DNA from: DMER64 sp964600385
GTDB lineage: Bacteria > Bacteroidota > Bacteroidia > Bacteroidales > UBA932
DNA length: 64,000 nt
NCBI GenBank assembly: GCA_964600385.1
Contig: CAZRJC010000005.1
Coordinates: 62,001-126,000 of the forward strand
Reading direction: 5' to 3'
The notes under the pieces are model-generated. The model was not told the origin of the DNA. It was given only the letters and a program-made list of their open reading frames with translations, and ran no database searches. The first letter of the stretch is position 1. Every line of letters begins with the position of its first letter. The position numbers and the translations under genes are program-made. Shown one piece after another: positions 27,801 to 35,885 of the stretch.

Positions 27801-28352
27801 CTCAACCGAAATCATCAGCGGATCAGAAGTGAATGTTCCCTGCAACACCATACCTGCCGGAGAAAGCAACATTTTTTTCACCAGCGACAGTTGTTTGCGC
27901 ATTCCATCGGGGGTAATGAGCGAATCTATTCTGGCGTAATCTGTACTGTCCAGGAAATAGACCATGTTGGAGGTAACAAAACGGCTGATATCCATGATCT
28001 CTGAAGGATCAACGGTAGCAGTCACGCCTTTGATGTGTTCCCGGGCCGGATCCTTTTCCAGGAGTCCGCACAGGTGATCGACTGCATCCATGATAAGCGA
28101 TCTGTCTACCGGCAGGGTGGAATCTCCCATGGAAACATTTATGACTATCTTGTTGGCAGCGCCAATGTGGCTGTAGGCGTAATGAATCCTTTCATTTTTT
28201 TTGTCCGAAGGAAGAAAGGCCGAGATATCCTCTTTGAAATCAAGAAAGAAAAGACCCCCGATGCAAAGGACACACACAACAAGGAACAGCATCAGAAGTC
28301 TGCGTCTGTGACCCTTAAAGTAATCATAAATATGTGTGAAAAAAGCTACCAT
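24879..28352 (-). CDS. MMPL/RND exporter fused to PlsC-type acyltransferase and degenerate methyltransferase-like tail
   Basis: An 1157-residue fusion. Residues 1 to about 790 are an MMPL-type RND exporter: a first membrane helix, a periplasmic domain, a five- to six-helix bundle, a second periplasmic domain and a second bundle. An acyltransferase domain (about 850-1040) follows with NHQSHLD (HX4D) and FPEGTRS intact. The last 110 residues resemble the class I methyltransferase tail I recall from homologous fusions, but the glycine-rich SAM motif is lost (VTIEDRHQGEF). The frame is open to 28430, but the ATG at 28352 overlaps the GT2 stop by 7 bases and fits the exporter start. Aryl polyene exporters are normally MMPL alone, so this couples acylation with export. 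Confidence 0.85.
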   Translation of the reverse strand: MVAFFTHIYDYFKGHRRRLLMLFLVVCVLCIGGLFFLDFKEDISAFLPSDKKNERIHYAYSHIGAANKIVINVSMGDSTLPVDRSLIMDAVDHLCGLLEKDPAREHIKGVTATVDPSEIMDISRFVTSNMVYFLDSTDYARIDSLITPDGMRKQLSLVKKMLLSPAGMVLQGTFTSDPLMISVELLSGLQGFKLNDQFELYDNYIFSKDGKEAVVTVESAYQTSETDGNGKLIEALDNAVTETVCSFEGKVSIVPFGASYIARTNASQIKKDSMISVSIALVVILLLLFLYFRNLRDILLIGASVGFGALVAFSLSGVLTDSFSLIAVGAGSIIMGIAVNYPLHFLSHVRDGYAVRGTLTDIVSPLTTGNITTVGAFLSLLFISSPAMRNFGLFASLLLLGTILFVLVVLPHITRVRTASPGLRFGLLSHSSPDRNRYVVMAVLLITVVLWFFSPGAEFDSNLQSINYMTPDQRTRMGKMLDQTQGSQHIMYYVSEGPTLDEALRNYEESLPVTDTFRRSGIGPFIPSSYKQKERIAQWNAFWETRREPLLRELDIASAGLGFKPGAFDSFADIIKTDYQVCTPDHFEPLIRNMAGNYLSVNEDKSLVFSVLHINPTEARTLEEQLNAQEGNNFAFDSGSITRIMVGALSADFDYVLYICGFIVFLFLTLSFGRIELSIISFLPLAISWIWILGIMGFLGLRFNIVNIILATFIFGMGDDYTIFMTEGMMYEYAYRKKMLGTYKNTVALSALIMLTGIGSLIVARHPAMRSLAEVTIIGMLSVVVTTYIVPPFLYRLVTTKKGKYREEPLTLKNFIFSAHSFLFFIFGSIYLTLAGFILLTLGGRTDKHKLMFHKRLAAMSAFVLFRVPGVKTYLINKYGTDFEKPSVIISNHQSHLDLMALIMLHPKIIILTNRRIWRSPFYGMIIRYADFLPVGDNLDLGMTRIRSMVEKGYSVAVFPEGTRSRDCSILRFHKGAFHLAQELGLDITPVLLHGFGHVLPKEDLLLRKGRMTVEILPVIKREDMLFSNTLAEQSRMARKMYIAEYARMAAEIEDVDYFAHKVIHNYIYKGRSVERSARRVMLDNRNFREMTESLPLTGEVTIEDRHQGEFALTAALVRKNLKINAWIADPLIRELASHCVSVPDNLCFTHKMKDDE

Positions 28353-29062
28353 TTTCTCAGAAGCATTGAAGGATATCCATATAAAACAGCAGCAAAACAC
28401 AAAACCGTATTCAGCAGGGAAATCCTGCAAAAGTCTTTGCCCTTTCTGAAATGGGTCACTCTTTCTCCTTCCGGAGCGTAATAAACATTAACCGGTACGG
28501 CAATAATGGGAACTCTTTTCCATGCGAGCCTTACAAGTATTTCCAGTTCCGTTTCGTAGCGTGAAGTAAGGAAATACATTTGTTTCATCAGATGAAGAGG
28601 GTAGAGGCGGTATCCGGTCTGGGTGTCGTTCAGACGATGTCCCGTCTGTACTGTGAACCAGAAATTGGAAAATTTGTTGGCAAAGGAGTTTTTTGCGGGC
28701 ATGTTGGGCAGATTGAACTGCCTGTTGCCTATGATCAGAGCCCGTGGATTTCCGGCCGAGGCTTCCAGAAGCAGTGGAATATCCGAGGCATAATGCTGCC
28801 CGTCGGAATCTATGGTGACTGCATGACTGAACCCTTTTTCCATAGCATGCCGGAATCCCTTTCGCAGCGCATATCCTTTTCCCCGGTTTGGAAAATATTC
28901 AATGGCGTGTATCCGGTCTCCGAATGATTGCAATACTTCGTGTGTGGAATCGGAGGAGCCATCGTTGACCACTACCACATGCTCACAATAATTCAGCACT
29001 TCCAGGATGACGCCTGAAAGTGTTAACGCGTTGTTATATGTGGGGATAATCACACAATACAT
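28346..29062 (-). CDS. Family 2 glycosyltransferase (DPM1-like)
   Basis: A 238-residue GT2 enzyme. The fold opens with VIIPTYNNALTL, carries VVNDGSSD and the metal-binding DSDGQH (DXD), and resembles polyprenyl-phosphate sugar transferases. There are no long membrane helices except a mildly hydrophobic C-terminus. GT2 genes of this type are regular members of aryl polyene clusters, where they may glycosylate the lipid anchor or the pigment. The gene lies one base after the LolA-like stop and overlaps the MMPL gene by 7 bases. Confidence 0.83.
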   Translation of the reverse strand: MYCVIIPTYNNALTLSGVILEVLNYCEHVVVVNDGSSDSTHEVLQSFGDRIHAIEYFPNRGKGYALRKGFRHAMEKGFSHAVTIDSDGQHYASDIPLLLEASAGNPRALIIGNRQFNLPNMPAKNSFANKFSNFWFTVQTGHRLNDTQTGYRLYPLHLMKQMYFLTSRYETELEILVRLAWKRVPIIAVPVNVYYAPEGERVTHFRKGKDFCRISLLNTVLCFAAVLYGYPSMLLRKW

Positions 29063-29063
29063 G

Positions 29064-29684
29064 TCATTTAATTACAAATACCAATGGGTCAATGGGTTTG
29101 TTTATCACAGTATTCTTCATTCTGATAGTGGTCCTGTCTCCCGAGACTTCGCTTATTACCACTTTCTCCACAATATAATCAGGAAGGGTAAAATGCAGGT
29201 CAATACCGGTGAAGAATTTTTTAAGATCACGTCCCGTAGGGCTCAGATGTACTACAATATTGCCAGCACCCGGAGTACTGGTTACAGAGAAAGCCTTGCT
29301 GTCCGACAGTCCTGTTCCGTCGAGCCCCATAAGGATAATCCTGCTTATTTGCCTGAAAATACGGCTGCTGCCCTGGTCGGGAACTGGTTGGCCGTCAGCT
29401 CCGGTAATCATTATGGCATCTCCGTTCACCACAAAACCCGAACGCTCCGGACTAAGGTATTGCCAGTGCAGTTTATCACTTTTCTGATAGAAAATCTTTC
29501 CTTTACTGATGGCCTTCCCGGTAAGGACCGAGACTTCCCTTTCCTGTTCAAAATCACAGGAAAGAGTCATTATACTACTGATCTTCTGCTGCATGTCCCC
29601 GGGAATATCCTGAGGATGACCGCCCGTCAGGGGCAGCCAGGGAAACAGGAAAACAAGCATGTAAAAGACAAATACCTTTTTCAT
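29064..29684 (-). CDS. LolA-like lipoprotein carrier
   Basis: A 206-residue periplasmic protein with a signal peptide in the first 25 residues. The LolA fold is suggested by SCDFEQEREVSVL, GKIFYQKSDKLHWQY and ADGQPVPDQ. LolA carries lipoproteins through the periplasm; the paralogues in aryl polyene and flexirubin clusters are thought to carry the pigment-bearing lipid to the outer membrane. Here it sits between a small transporter and the GT2/MMPL genes with 1- and 4-base gaps, supporting that role. The true housekeeping LolA is presumably elsewhere. Confidence 0.8.
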   Translation of the reverse strand: MKKVFVFYMLVFLFPWLPLTGGHPQDIPGDMQQKISSIMTLSCDFEQEREVSVLTGKAISKGKIFYQKSDKLHWQYLSPERSGFVVNGDAIMITGADGQPVPDQGSSRIFRQISRIILMGLDGTGLSDSKAFSVTSTPGAGNIVVHLSPTGRDLKKFFTGIDLHFTLPDYIVEKVVISEVSGDRTTIRMKNTVINKPIDPLVFVIK

Positions 29685-29688
29685 GATG

Positions 29689-30045
29689 CTATTGTTTAAC
29701 TAAGAAGAATACACCGACAATAATAAAAAGAACTCCAATCCAGCGGGATAGCGGGATGGTTTCATGAAAAATCAGATAAGCAGCGACCATACCAAAAACA
29801 TAGGACAAACTGGTTATGGGGTAGGCAATGGAAAAGGGAAAATGTTTGAGAATGTACATCCACAATATGGTTGCCAGTATAAAGGAAACTCCCGTTAGCG
29901 CGAAATACCAGTTTGTAAGTAAATGTTTGAAATATATCCATTTAAAACTGAATGCCTCCATTCTTTCCATGGCAAGTTTCAGGCTGACCTGTCCCGATGC
30001 CAGCAAAATACATTGTAATAATGATAAAAGAATGAATCTCAGCAT
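29689..30045 (-). CDS. Small DMT/SMR-family membrane protein (ArnE/F-like)
   Basis: A 118-residue protein with four predicted membrane helices, of the half-size EamA/SMR type seen in ArnE/ArnF and EmrE. GQVSLKLAMERM after the first helix and YPITSLSYVFGMVAAYLIF in the third are typical. Such proteins work as dimers and move small cations or polyprenyl-linked sugars across the inner membrane. With an adjacent DPM1-like glycosyltransferase, a flippase for a lipid-linked sugar is an attractive inference. The start overlaps the ketosynthase-like gene by 7 bases. Confidence 0.75.
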   Translation of the reverse strand: MLRFILLSLLQCILLASGQVSLKLAMERMEAFSFKWIYFKHLLTNWYFALTGVSFILATILWMYILKHFPFSIAYPITSLSYVFGMVAAYLIFHETIPLSRWIGVLFIIVGVFFLVKQ

Positions 30046-30932
30046 TTTGATATAAATATTAACGAGGTCTCCCTGTCTTGATGCTTATTAATTAAAAGTA
30101 CGTTGTCCGGGCTCATGCCTTTTTTCATTCGTACTGCGGCTGCATACAGCTCGTAGGCCGTTTCTGTAAATGATTCACCGAAAACGGGCTTAACTGAAGG
30201 AGGCGTTACCCATTCCTTACGGGGAATGCCGAGTTTTTCACACGTTGCATTTATAGCCTCTTCCAGGCGTTCTTTTCCCGGATTGTGGAGCAGGACAACT
30301 TCCCTGATTTGAGCCATGGATGCCGATGTGGCAGTGTCTGATAACATAAAGCTCACGGCACATTCAGAAGCAATCTTTCCACCCCAGAATCCAATACGGT
30401 TCAGCATATTGAAATAGTCAGCAGTCATTTCGTCGTGTCCGCCAACCAGTGCAGAACGAATACGGCCAAGCTGGAATTGCATGAAGGCATCCAGAAGGGC
30501 ACATTCGAAAGAAACACCCAGATGCACGTAGGTACTGTTATAACCGTTGCATTTGAGATAAACGGCTATATGCGAGCTGATTGTATTATGTGTGGAATTA
30601 ATGAAATGAGTGGGTTGAAGGAACGATTCCCCCTCGTTCACCATGGCAGACAAAAATTTTTCTGTGTTCTCTATGCATCCCAGTCCGGTTCCGCAGATTA
30701 TGGCATCGGGGGTGGATATGCCGCTTTCACGGGCTACCGTGGCCGCCGTGGCAATGGCTCTTTTAAGGATTTTTCCCATTCTTCTGGCCGGTACCGGATC
30801 TATGAACGGTTTGTAATCTGCTTCCACGGCACGCTGAAATGGTACATCATACACAACAGGATCTGTGAGCCATTCGTCGGAAAGCGGCTTTTGTATGGAT
30901 ATCTGTGCTGCAGATTGAATATATGCGCTCAT
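30039..30932 (-). CDS. Ketosynthase-like protein without catalytic Cys
   Basis: A 297-residue protein with the N-terminal ketoacyl-synthase-like fold (PF13723 type). Where active enzymes have TACSSG, this one reads HLGVSFECALLDAF, so the catalytic Cys seems to be replaced by Gly on my by-eye alignment; the nearby Cys is offset by five residues. GGHDEM matches the conserved GG.E strand. It is shorter than a true KAS (about 400). The frame opens at 30983 inside the upstream gene; the ATG at 30932, 4 bases after that gene's stop, is preferred. Such proteins in polyene clusters probably act as chain-length or scaffold partners of an active KS. Confidence 0.75.
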   Translation of the reverse strand: MSAYIQSAAQISIQKPLSDEWLTDPVVYDVPFQRAVEADYKPFIDPVPARRMGKILKRAIATAATVARESGISTPDAIICGTGLGCIENTEKFLSAMVNEGESFLQPTHFINSTHNTISSHIAVYLKCNGYNSTYVHLGVSFECALLDAFMQFQLGRIRSALVGGHDEMTADYFNMLNRIGFWGGKIASECAVSFMLSDTATSASMAQIREVVLLHNPGKERLEEAINATCEKLGIPRKEWVTPPSVKPVFGESFTETAYELYAAAVRMKKGMSPDNVLLINKHQDRETSLIFISKC

Positions 30933-30936
30933 AGGG

Positions 30937-32133
30937 TTAGATTTTTGTGAAAATACAGGAAGTGTCATTGCCTCCAAATCCAAAGGAATTGGTAAGTACG
31001 TGCTTCAAAGGACGTAACGGTTCATTACCCGTAACGGGTGTAAAGCTCAGATTGGGCATTTTTTCTTTGAAGTTCAGGTTTACCGGGGTGAAATTGTGCA
31101 GCAGGGCCAGTATGGATATGACAGCCTCTATGCTTCCCGAGGCACTGGTTGTATGTCCGGTAAATGATTTAGTGGAAGAAACGGGTGGCACGCTGTTTTC
31201 TCCGAATACCCTCATAATGGCAGTTCCTTCGCTATCGTCATTGTTGGGGGTTCCGGTTCCGTGTGCATTAATATAGTCGATATCCGACGGAATGAGGCCC
31301 GCTTCGGCAAGTGCTTTCGTCATGGAAAGGAATGCACCTTCTCCCGCAGGAGACGAGGCAGTCTGATGATAGGCGTCACAGGAGTTCCCGCAACCGGCCA
31401 ATATACAAAGGGGCTTGACGCCTCTTTTTTGTGCCGATTCTGTCGATTCCAGCACCAGGTATGCAGCGCCTTCTCCCAGGTTCAGACCCGCACGGGTATT
31501 GTCAAAAGGACGGCATGGTTCCTTGTCGAGGATCATAAGCGTATTGAATCCGTTCAGATGAAAACGGGTAAGACATTCGCTTCCTCCGACCACAGCAACG
31601 GAGGTACGTCCGGTGCGAATCATGTCAGCCCCGGTAAGGATTGCATTGGCCGCAGAGGAGCAGGCTGTGGAAAGAGTCGAAAGCATATCAAACCCGCCGT
31701 AATAATCTGCGATCATCTGGGTACAGGTACCGCAATCATGTGCCCTTATGTAGTCGTTACGCGTATCATTTGTCAGGAAGTCATTGTAAAACCTTTCGCT
31801 TTTGTCCATGCCTCCAACCGTGGTGCCCGATATGAATACGGGTCGTTCGGGCCTGCAGGTATTCCAGCCGGCCGATTCCAGGGCTTCGCCCAGTGCCATG
31901 ATTCCCATCAGGGCTGTCCGGATGGTTACGGTGCCTTCGGGGATACCCAGCATGGAGCGCATTTGGGCATTGCTGAACGGCACCTCGGCACAGGGCAGGT
32001 GGGAATGAGCAGTGGCAAGATAACGCAAAGGTCCTATACCCGATTTATGCGTCAAAAGGGCTTCCAGTGTGGCCGGAAGTCCTTTCCCCAAAGCAGAAAC
32101 AATACCGCATCCGGTAACAACTACTTGCTGCAT
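30937..32133 (-). CDS. Beta-ketoacyl-ACP synthase (KAS II type)
   Basis: A 398-residue condensing enzyme with a complete triad: Cys158 (LSTACSSA), His291 (INAHGTGTPNND) and His327 (SFTGHTTSASG). The C-terminal NSFGFGGNDTSC loop is intact. It extends an acyl-ACP with malonyl-ACP. It lies between the ACP gene (8-base gap) and the Cys-less KS-like gene (4-base gap), so those two may form a KS/chain-length-factor pair as in other aryl polyene systems. Which of the three complete KSs initiates and which elongates cannot be told from sequence. Confidence 0.87.
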   Translation of the reverse strand: MQQVVVTGCGIVSALGKGLPATLEALLTHKSGIGPLRYLATAHSHLPCAEVPFSNAQMRSMLGIPEGTVTIRTALMGIMALGEALESAGWNTCRPERPVFISGTTVGGMDKSERFYNDFLTNDTRNDYIRAHDCGTCTQMIADYYGGFDMLSTLSTACSSAANAILTGADMIRTGRTSVAVVGGSECLTRFHLNGFNTLMILDKEPCRPFDNTRAGLNLGEGAAYLVLESTESAQKRGVKPLCILAGCGNSCDAYHQTASSPAGEGAFLSMTKALAEAGLIPSDIDYINAHGTGTPNNDDSEGTAIMRVFGENSVPPVSSTKSFTGHTTSASGSIEAVISILALLHNFTPVNLNFKEKMPNLSFTPVTGNEPLRPLKHVLTNSFGFGGNDTSCIFTKI

Positions 32134-32141
32134 ATCAGGTA

Positions 32142-32399
32142 TTATTTGGTCCGGTTAGCCTGAATATATTCGGCCATAGTGGCCACCGATTTGAATATCT
32201 CTTTACTTTTGCCCGGATCGGTCAGCTTGATGCCGTAATTCTTTTCCATTAGCACAATCAATTCCAGAGCATCTATGGAATCGAGTCCCAGTCCTTCCAC
32301 AAAAAGGGGAGCGTTTGTGTCAATGTCATCCGGGGTGATTTCTTCCAGGTTCAACGCTTCGATAATCTGCTTTTTCAATTCTAAAACTAACTCTTCCAT
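32142..32399 (-). CDS. Acyl carrier protein
   Basis: An 85-residue ACP. The phosphopantetheine site is Ser41 in GLGLDSIDALEL, and the protein is acidic and helical as expected. It is one of two ACPs in the cluster, with 10- and 8-base gaps to its neighbours. Its DSID site differs slightly from DSLD in the second ACP, which may reflect separate partners such as starter loading and elongation. The Sfp-type transferase at 54.5 kb or the housekeeping AcpS would activate it. Confidence 0.9.
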   Translation of the reverse strand: MEELVLELKKQIIEALNLEEITPDDIDTNAPLFVEGLGLDSIDALELIVLMEKNYGIKLTDPGKSKEIFKSVATMAEYIQANRTK

Positions 32400-32409
32400 A
32401 ATACAATCA

Positions 32410-32961
32410 TTAATAAATCTGGTTAATATTTTTTTCAGTAAAATCCAAACCTTCTGCAGCCTCTTTCTCTACCATCATTACCAGCACATCACAGGCGTCC
32501 TTAAAATATTCAGTCCATCCGCACAGCACCCTCCGTACTCCTTTCCCGCCAAATGCACCTTCCACCGTTACAATGAGTTCCCGGGCAGAGAATTCCGGAG
32601 AAATGTAAAACGAGGTTTCACCGTAAATCTTATTCCGTATGGCCACTTCGCCAGTAACAATATTGGCAAGCGTATAAACAAACAGGGCAGGACTGGGGAA
32701 ATAATTGCCGGGCAGAATGGTGGCCTGGTAATCCATATCGTTGTCCAGTGACGAGCTGTTGTTCATGAATACAATGGCAGTATCTTGTTTTGGTGTCTCC
32801 GGGTTTTCACCCAGGGCGCGAAACACCATTTCGGAAGCCAGGAATCCGGCCTTGCACAGCCGGTCCATCTTGAAGAACTTGGGATAACCAATCTCCAGAG
32901 AGCGGTAGAGATCGTTGAGCCCGTTGTCTTTAAGACGGTAATATGAGGTAATTTTTTTCAT
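32410..32961 (-). CDS. Short ketosynthase-like (thiolase-fold) protein
   Basis: A 183-residue protein resembling the N-terminal half of a ketosynthase: AIVFMNNSSSLDND, then NIVTGEVAIRNKIYGE and FYISPEF where an active enzyme has the Cys-containing segment. No Cys is present there, so it is not a condensing enzyme. Similar small proteins occur in Bacteroidota polyene clusters between ACP and KS genes. A scaffold, ACP-binding or chain-length role is likely, but not shown. It overlaps the KS gene upstream by 4 bases (ATGA). Confidence 0.7.
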   Translation of the reverse strand: MKKITSYYRLKDNGLNDLYRSLEIGYPKFFKMDRLCKAGFLASEMVFRALGENPETPKQDTAIVFMNNSSSLDNDMDYQATILPGNYFPSPALFVYTLANIVTGEVAIRNKIYGETSFYISPEFSARELIVTVEGAFGGKGVRRVLCGWTEYFKDACDVLVMMVEKEAAEGLDFTEKNINQIY

Positions 32962-34070
32962 ACTGTCTTTTCAAACAATAGTACTGCATTACAGCCTCCA
33001 AAACCGGAAAGCATCTTCAAAAAGCGGTTTCCGTTCGCAGGCATGCACTGTTTTATCACATTAATTGTCTCTGTTACACCATTGGTCTCATATCCGAGCG
33101 AAGGCAATACAATTCCTTCATCCAGGGCCATTAGCGAAATAATGCTTTCGGCCACTCCCGCCGCACCCAGGGTATGTCCCAGGTAAGCCTTAAGGCTGTT
33201 TACAGGAACGGCAGAAAGGCCCGAACGACTGAGAGCGACAGCCTCCATCTGGTCGTTGTACAGAGTGGCTGTTCCATGGGCATTGATAAAGGCCAGCGAG
33301 TTCCTGTCTGTGTGCTCCAGTACTTCTTCAAGTGCCAGGTAGAGGCCTTCTCCGGTCCGGGAGGGTCCCGAAATATGATTGGCATCGTTCCGGATGGCTC
33401 CTGCGGAAAGGTACAAACCCGGTACAGGATGGCTTTCCCTGCCATACACCATGGCAGCGCCCGCCTCGCCCAGGTTCAGTCCCTTGCGGTCGGCATCGAA
33501 TGGACGGCACCTGACGGGGGACAGCGATTGAAATGACCGGAAACCCGAAACGATGAACTCAGACAACATGTCTCCTCCCACCACAACGGCATAATCGTAC
33601 AGGCTGCTTTCCAGAAGTCTTCTGGCAGTAATCTGTGCGCAGGAACCTGATATGCAGGCATTTGAAATAACAAAGGGTTTGTTGGGGTTATTAAAGAAAC
33701 CAGATACAAGGCGGGCCGTATGCCACAGGTAAATGCGCTCAGGACCGTACTGATGTCCGGGCTCTCCCAACAGTTCAACGTTTCCCTTTGTAGTGGAAAT
33801 GATAAATATGGTTCTTGGGGAAGAAGCATCTATTCCCGATTGTTTTATTGCATTAAATGCCGCATGGATCATTGCCTGTTCCAGTGGCGTATAGTCTCCG
33901 GGCAGGGCACCTGTAGATTTAAAATTGCGGCTCAGCAAGGATCTGTCGAGGCGGGAAACGGCACCGTCTTCTTCGCGAATGCTGCTTTGTCCGCTCTTTA
34001 TGGCATGGAAATTTTCCCGGGATGAGTATCCCAGCGGCGATACAATGCAATCACCCAACAATCTGATCAT
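32958..34070 (-). CDS. Beta-ketoacyl-ACP synthase
   Basis: A 370-residue condensing enzyme, shorter than usual in its N-terminal domain. The triad is complete: Cys139 (ISNACISGSC), His265 (INAHGTATLYND) and His299 (AYLGHTLGAAG). It overlaps the thioesterase gene and the short KS-like gene by 4 bases each (ATGA), suggesting tightly coupled synthesis and perhaps a heterodimer with the short protein. It probably elongates the polyene chain. Confidence 0.85.
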   Translation of the reverse strand: MIRLLGDCIVSPLGYSSRENFHAIKSGQSSIREEDGAVSRLDRSLLSRNFKSTGALPGDYTPLEQAMIHAAFNAIKQSGIDASSPRTIFIISTTKGNVELLGEPGHQYGPERIYLWHTARLVSGFFNNPNKPFVISNACISGSCAQITARRLLESSLYDYAVVVGGDMLSEFIVSGFRSFQSLSPVRCRPFDADRKGLNLGEAGAAMVYGRESHPVPGLYLSAGAIRNDANHISGPSRTGEGLYLALEEVLEHTDRNSLAFINAHGTATLYNDQMEAVALSRSGLSAVPVNSLKAYLGHTLGAAGVAESIISLMALDEGIVLPSLGYETNGVTETINVIKQCMPANGNRFLKMLSGFGGCNAVLLFEKTV

Positions 34071-34501
34071 AGCACCCCGTTCTTATTTTTCCAGTCTGTA
34101 TAAAAATCAGGAGAATACAGCACCAGTCTGTATTCTTTGTCCAGGAAAACCTGTGTAGTGGACCCTGTGGCTGCAAGTATGTATTCATTGTTTTTCAGCA
34201 GCCATATTTCATATTCGAAAAGAATCTTGGCCGACTGACAGGGTACATAGATAATGTCAATCCGGGCCTGATCTCCGTAATTCAATGTATGTTTGAACGA
34301 AAACTGCATATCCACCAGCGGTGCATAATAGCCGTTGGAAAAAAAAGTCAGGTAATCCAGTCCGTACTGCTTCCCAAAATGCTCACGGGCATCTTCAAAG
34401 TAAAGCACATAGGATCCATGCCATACAATGTTCATGGAATCTACCTCGCTAAAACGGATAGTTATATCTTTTGATGCCTTTATATGTCCTTTTGACTGCA
34501 T
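34067..34501 (-). CDS. Hotdog-fold thioesterase (4HBT/YbgC type)
   Basis: A 144-residue hotdog protein. The active-site region reads EVDSMNIVWHGSYVLYFEDAR, with Asp21 in the position of the catalytic Asp of 4-hydroxybenzoyl-CoA/YbgC thioesterases. It would release or proofread acyl chains from the ACP. A dehydratase role is less likely: the FabA/Z-type His/Asp pattern is not seen, yet no other hotdog protein is present in the cluster. It lies 25 bases after the radical SAM gene and overlaps the KS gene by 4 bases. Confidence 0.82.
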   Translation of the reverse strand: MQSKGHIKASKDITIRFSEVDSMNIVWHGSYVLYFEDAREHFGKQYGLDYLTFFSNGYYAPLVDMQFSFKHTLNYGDQARIDIIYVPCQSAKILFEYEIWLLKNNEYILAATGSTTQVFLDKEYRLVLYSPDFYTDWKNKNGVL

Positions 34502-34526
34502 ATTAACCTTAAATATACTAAAAATC

Positions 34527-35885
34527 TCAATATCTGAGATACTCCCATAGCGGACCGCGCCTTTTTTTTGCCCTGAACCTTTCCATCATTTCCGGCGACT
34601 CATATCCGGGAAAGATCCATTTCTGACCGGTGGCAAGAGCCCTGGCCTGTATGGTATCAAGATTTATATCTTTCGATACATAATACACGGGATTCAACAA
34701 ATCGCTGCTACCGGATATGAGCCCTTCGCTCAGTGCGATGTCGAATAACCGGGTGCGTGGATAAATGCGCATTCCGATATAAGGAAAATAAACGGTCAGA
34801 CCCAATTCCCGTGAACGTTCAAACGTTTGGTCCAGAGTGATTTCCGTCTCCCCGTAACCTCCGAGTATCATGAAATGGGCATAGAAGATGCCCAGTTTGG
34901 AAGCGTTCAGGCTATGTTCCCTTATATCGGAAAAGCGGAAGCATTTGTTGTATTTTTCGAGTACACTGTCCGAAAAGGAATCGGTGCCCCATTCAATATG
35001 CGTGAGACCTGCCTTCTGGTATAATTCCAGGTCTTCGTATGTCAGGTGATGCGGTGAGAAATAGGCACCCCAATTCACTTTTACCTTACTTTCAATCAGG
35101 CGCGCGGCCAACTCACGGTTGTAATCCCTGTGTATATTGAAAATGGAATCGGTAAAGAAAAGATAGGTGATACCTTTACTGTAATACAACTCTTTTATGT
35201 TTTCCACCACCATGGAGGGATCGAGCAAACGGACGCAGGTCCCTTCTATTACAGGGTAACTGCAGTAAATACACCCGTAAGGACAGCCTCTTTTTGTCTG
35301 AATATTAAGCATTCCGCTTTTTTCAAAATAGAAATGCGCACTCTGCGGTTCTACATTCAGTGCAAGAGAAGTAACATATTCTTTGTGTTCGTTAATGACC
35401 ACGTTGCCGGTAGAATCCCTGTAAACCAGACCGTCTGTGCTGTAAGGATCTTCGTGCCGTTCCAGGGCATTTATCAGGCGGCAGATGCTTTCTTCGCCTT
35501 CTCCCTGGATTCCCCAGTCGGGAGAGAGTTCATTGAACAACACATCGGGGTAGATAGAAAAACCTGAGCCGCCCATGAGCACAACGGCATGGCTGTTCTC
35601 ACGTATGGCCTTCATAACCTTGCGGTAATGGGCCACAAAACAGTTCTGTTCGTATATGTTGGTGTCGTCTATGTTCCTGAGTGATACGCCTATGTAATCG
35701 AAATTCCCGTTACGGCAAAATAAAGCCAGGTCTGACAGGTCTCCCAGATTGCAGTCAAAGATTTCGAGTTGCCAATCCGGCATTTTTTCCCGCATATAGG
35801 TGGCAATATACGAGATTCCAATAGGGTATATGGGGTAGGGAATCCGGAAATTATTGGCAGAAACAAGCGCTATCTTTTTCATCAT
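34527..35885 (-). CDS. Cobalamin-binding-domain radical SAM enzyme
   Basis: A 452-residue radical SAM protein with an N-terminal cobalamin-binding domain (about 1-135, including VVLMGGSGFSIYPD). The iron-sulfur motif is GCPYGCIYC (Cys201, 205, 208). It is a class B-type candidate C-methylase. The open frame begins with a TTG at 35891, but the ATG at 35885 overlaps the upstream stop as ATGA and is preferred. It sits in the middle of the polyene synthase genes, so the substrate is probably an aryl group or polyene carbon. Known aryl polyenes carry ring methyl groups, usually from ordinary methyltransferases, none of which is intact here. Confidence 0.83.
   Translation of the reverse strand: MMKKIALVSANNFRIPYPIYPIGISYIATYMREKMPDWQLEIFDCNLGDLSDLALFCRNGNFDYIGVSLRNIDDTNIYEQNCFVAHYRKVMKAIRENSHAVVLMGGSGFSIYPDVLFNELSPDWGIQGEGEESICRLINALERHEDPYSTDGLVYRDSTGNVVINEHKEYVTSLALNVEPQSAHFYFEKSGMLNIQTKRGCPYGCIYCSYPVIEGTCVRLLDPSMVVENIKELYYSKGITYLFFTDSIFNIHRDYNRELAARLIESKVKVNWGAYFSPHHLTYEDLELYQKAGLTHIEWGTDSFSDSVLEKYNKCFRFSDIREHSLNASKLGIFYAHFMILGGYGETEITLDQTFERSRELGLTVYFPYIGMRIYPRTRLFDIALSEGLISGSSDLLNPVYYVSKDINLDTIQARALATGQKWIFPGYESPEMMERFRAKKRRGPLWEYLRY

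Noticed and set aside
31261..32163. A 300-residue + strand ORF antisense to a ketosynthase
   Set aside because: It lies inside a KS gene with a complete catalytic triad; its product is rich in Gly, Arg and Cys without any fold signal, as expected of a shadow frame.
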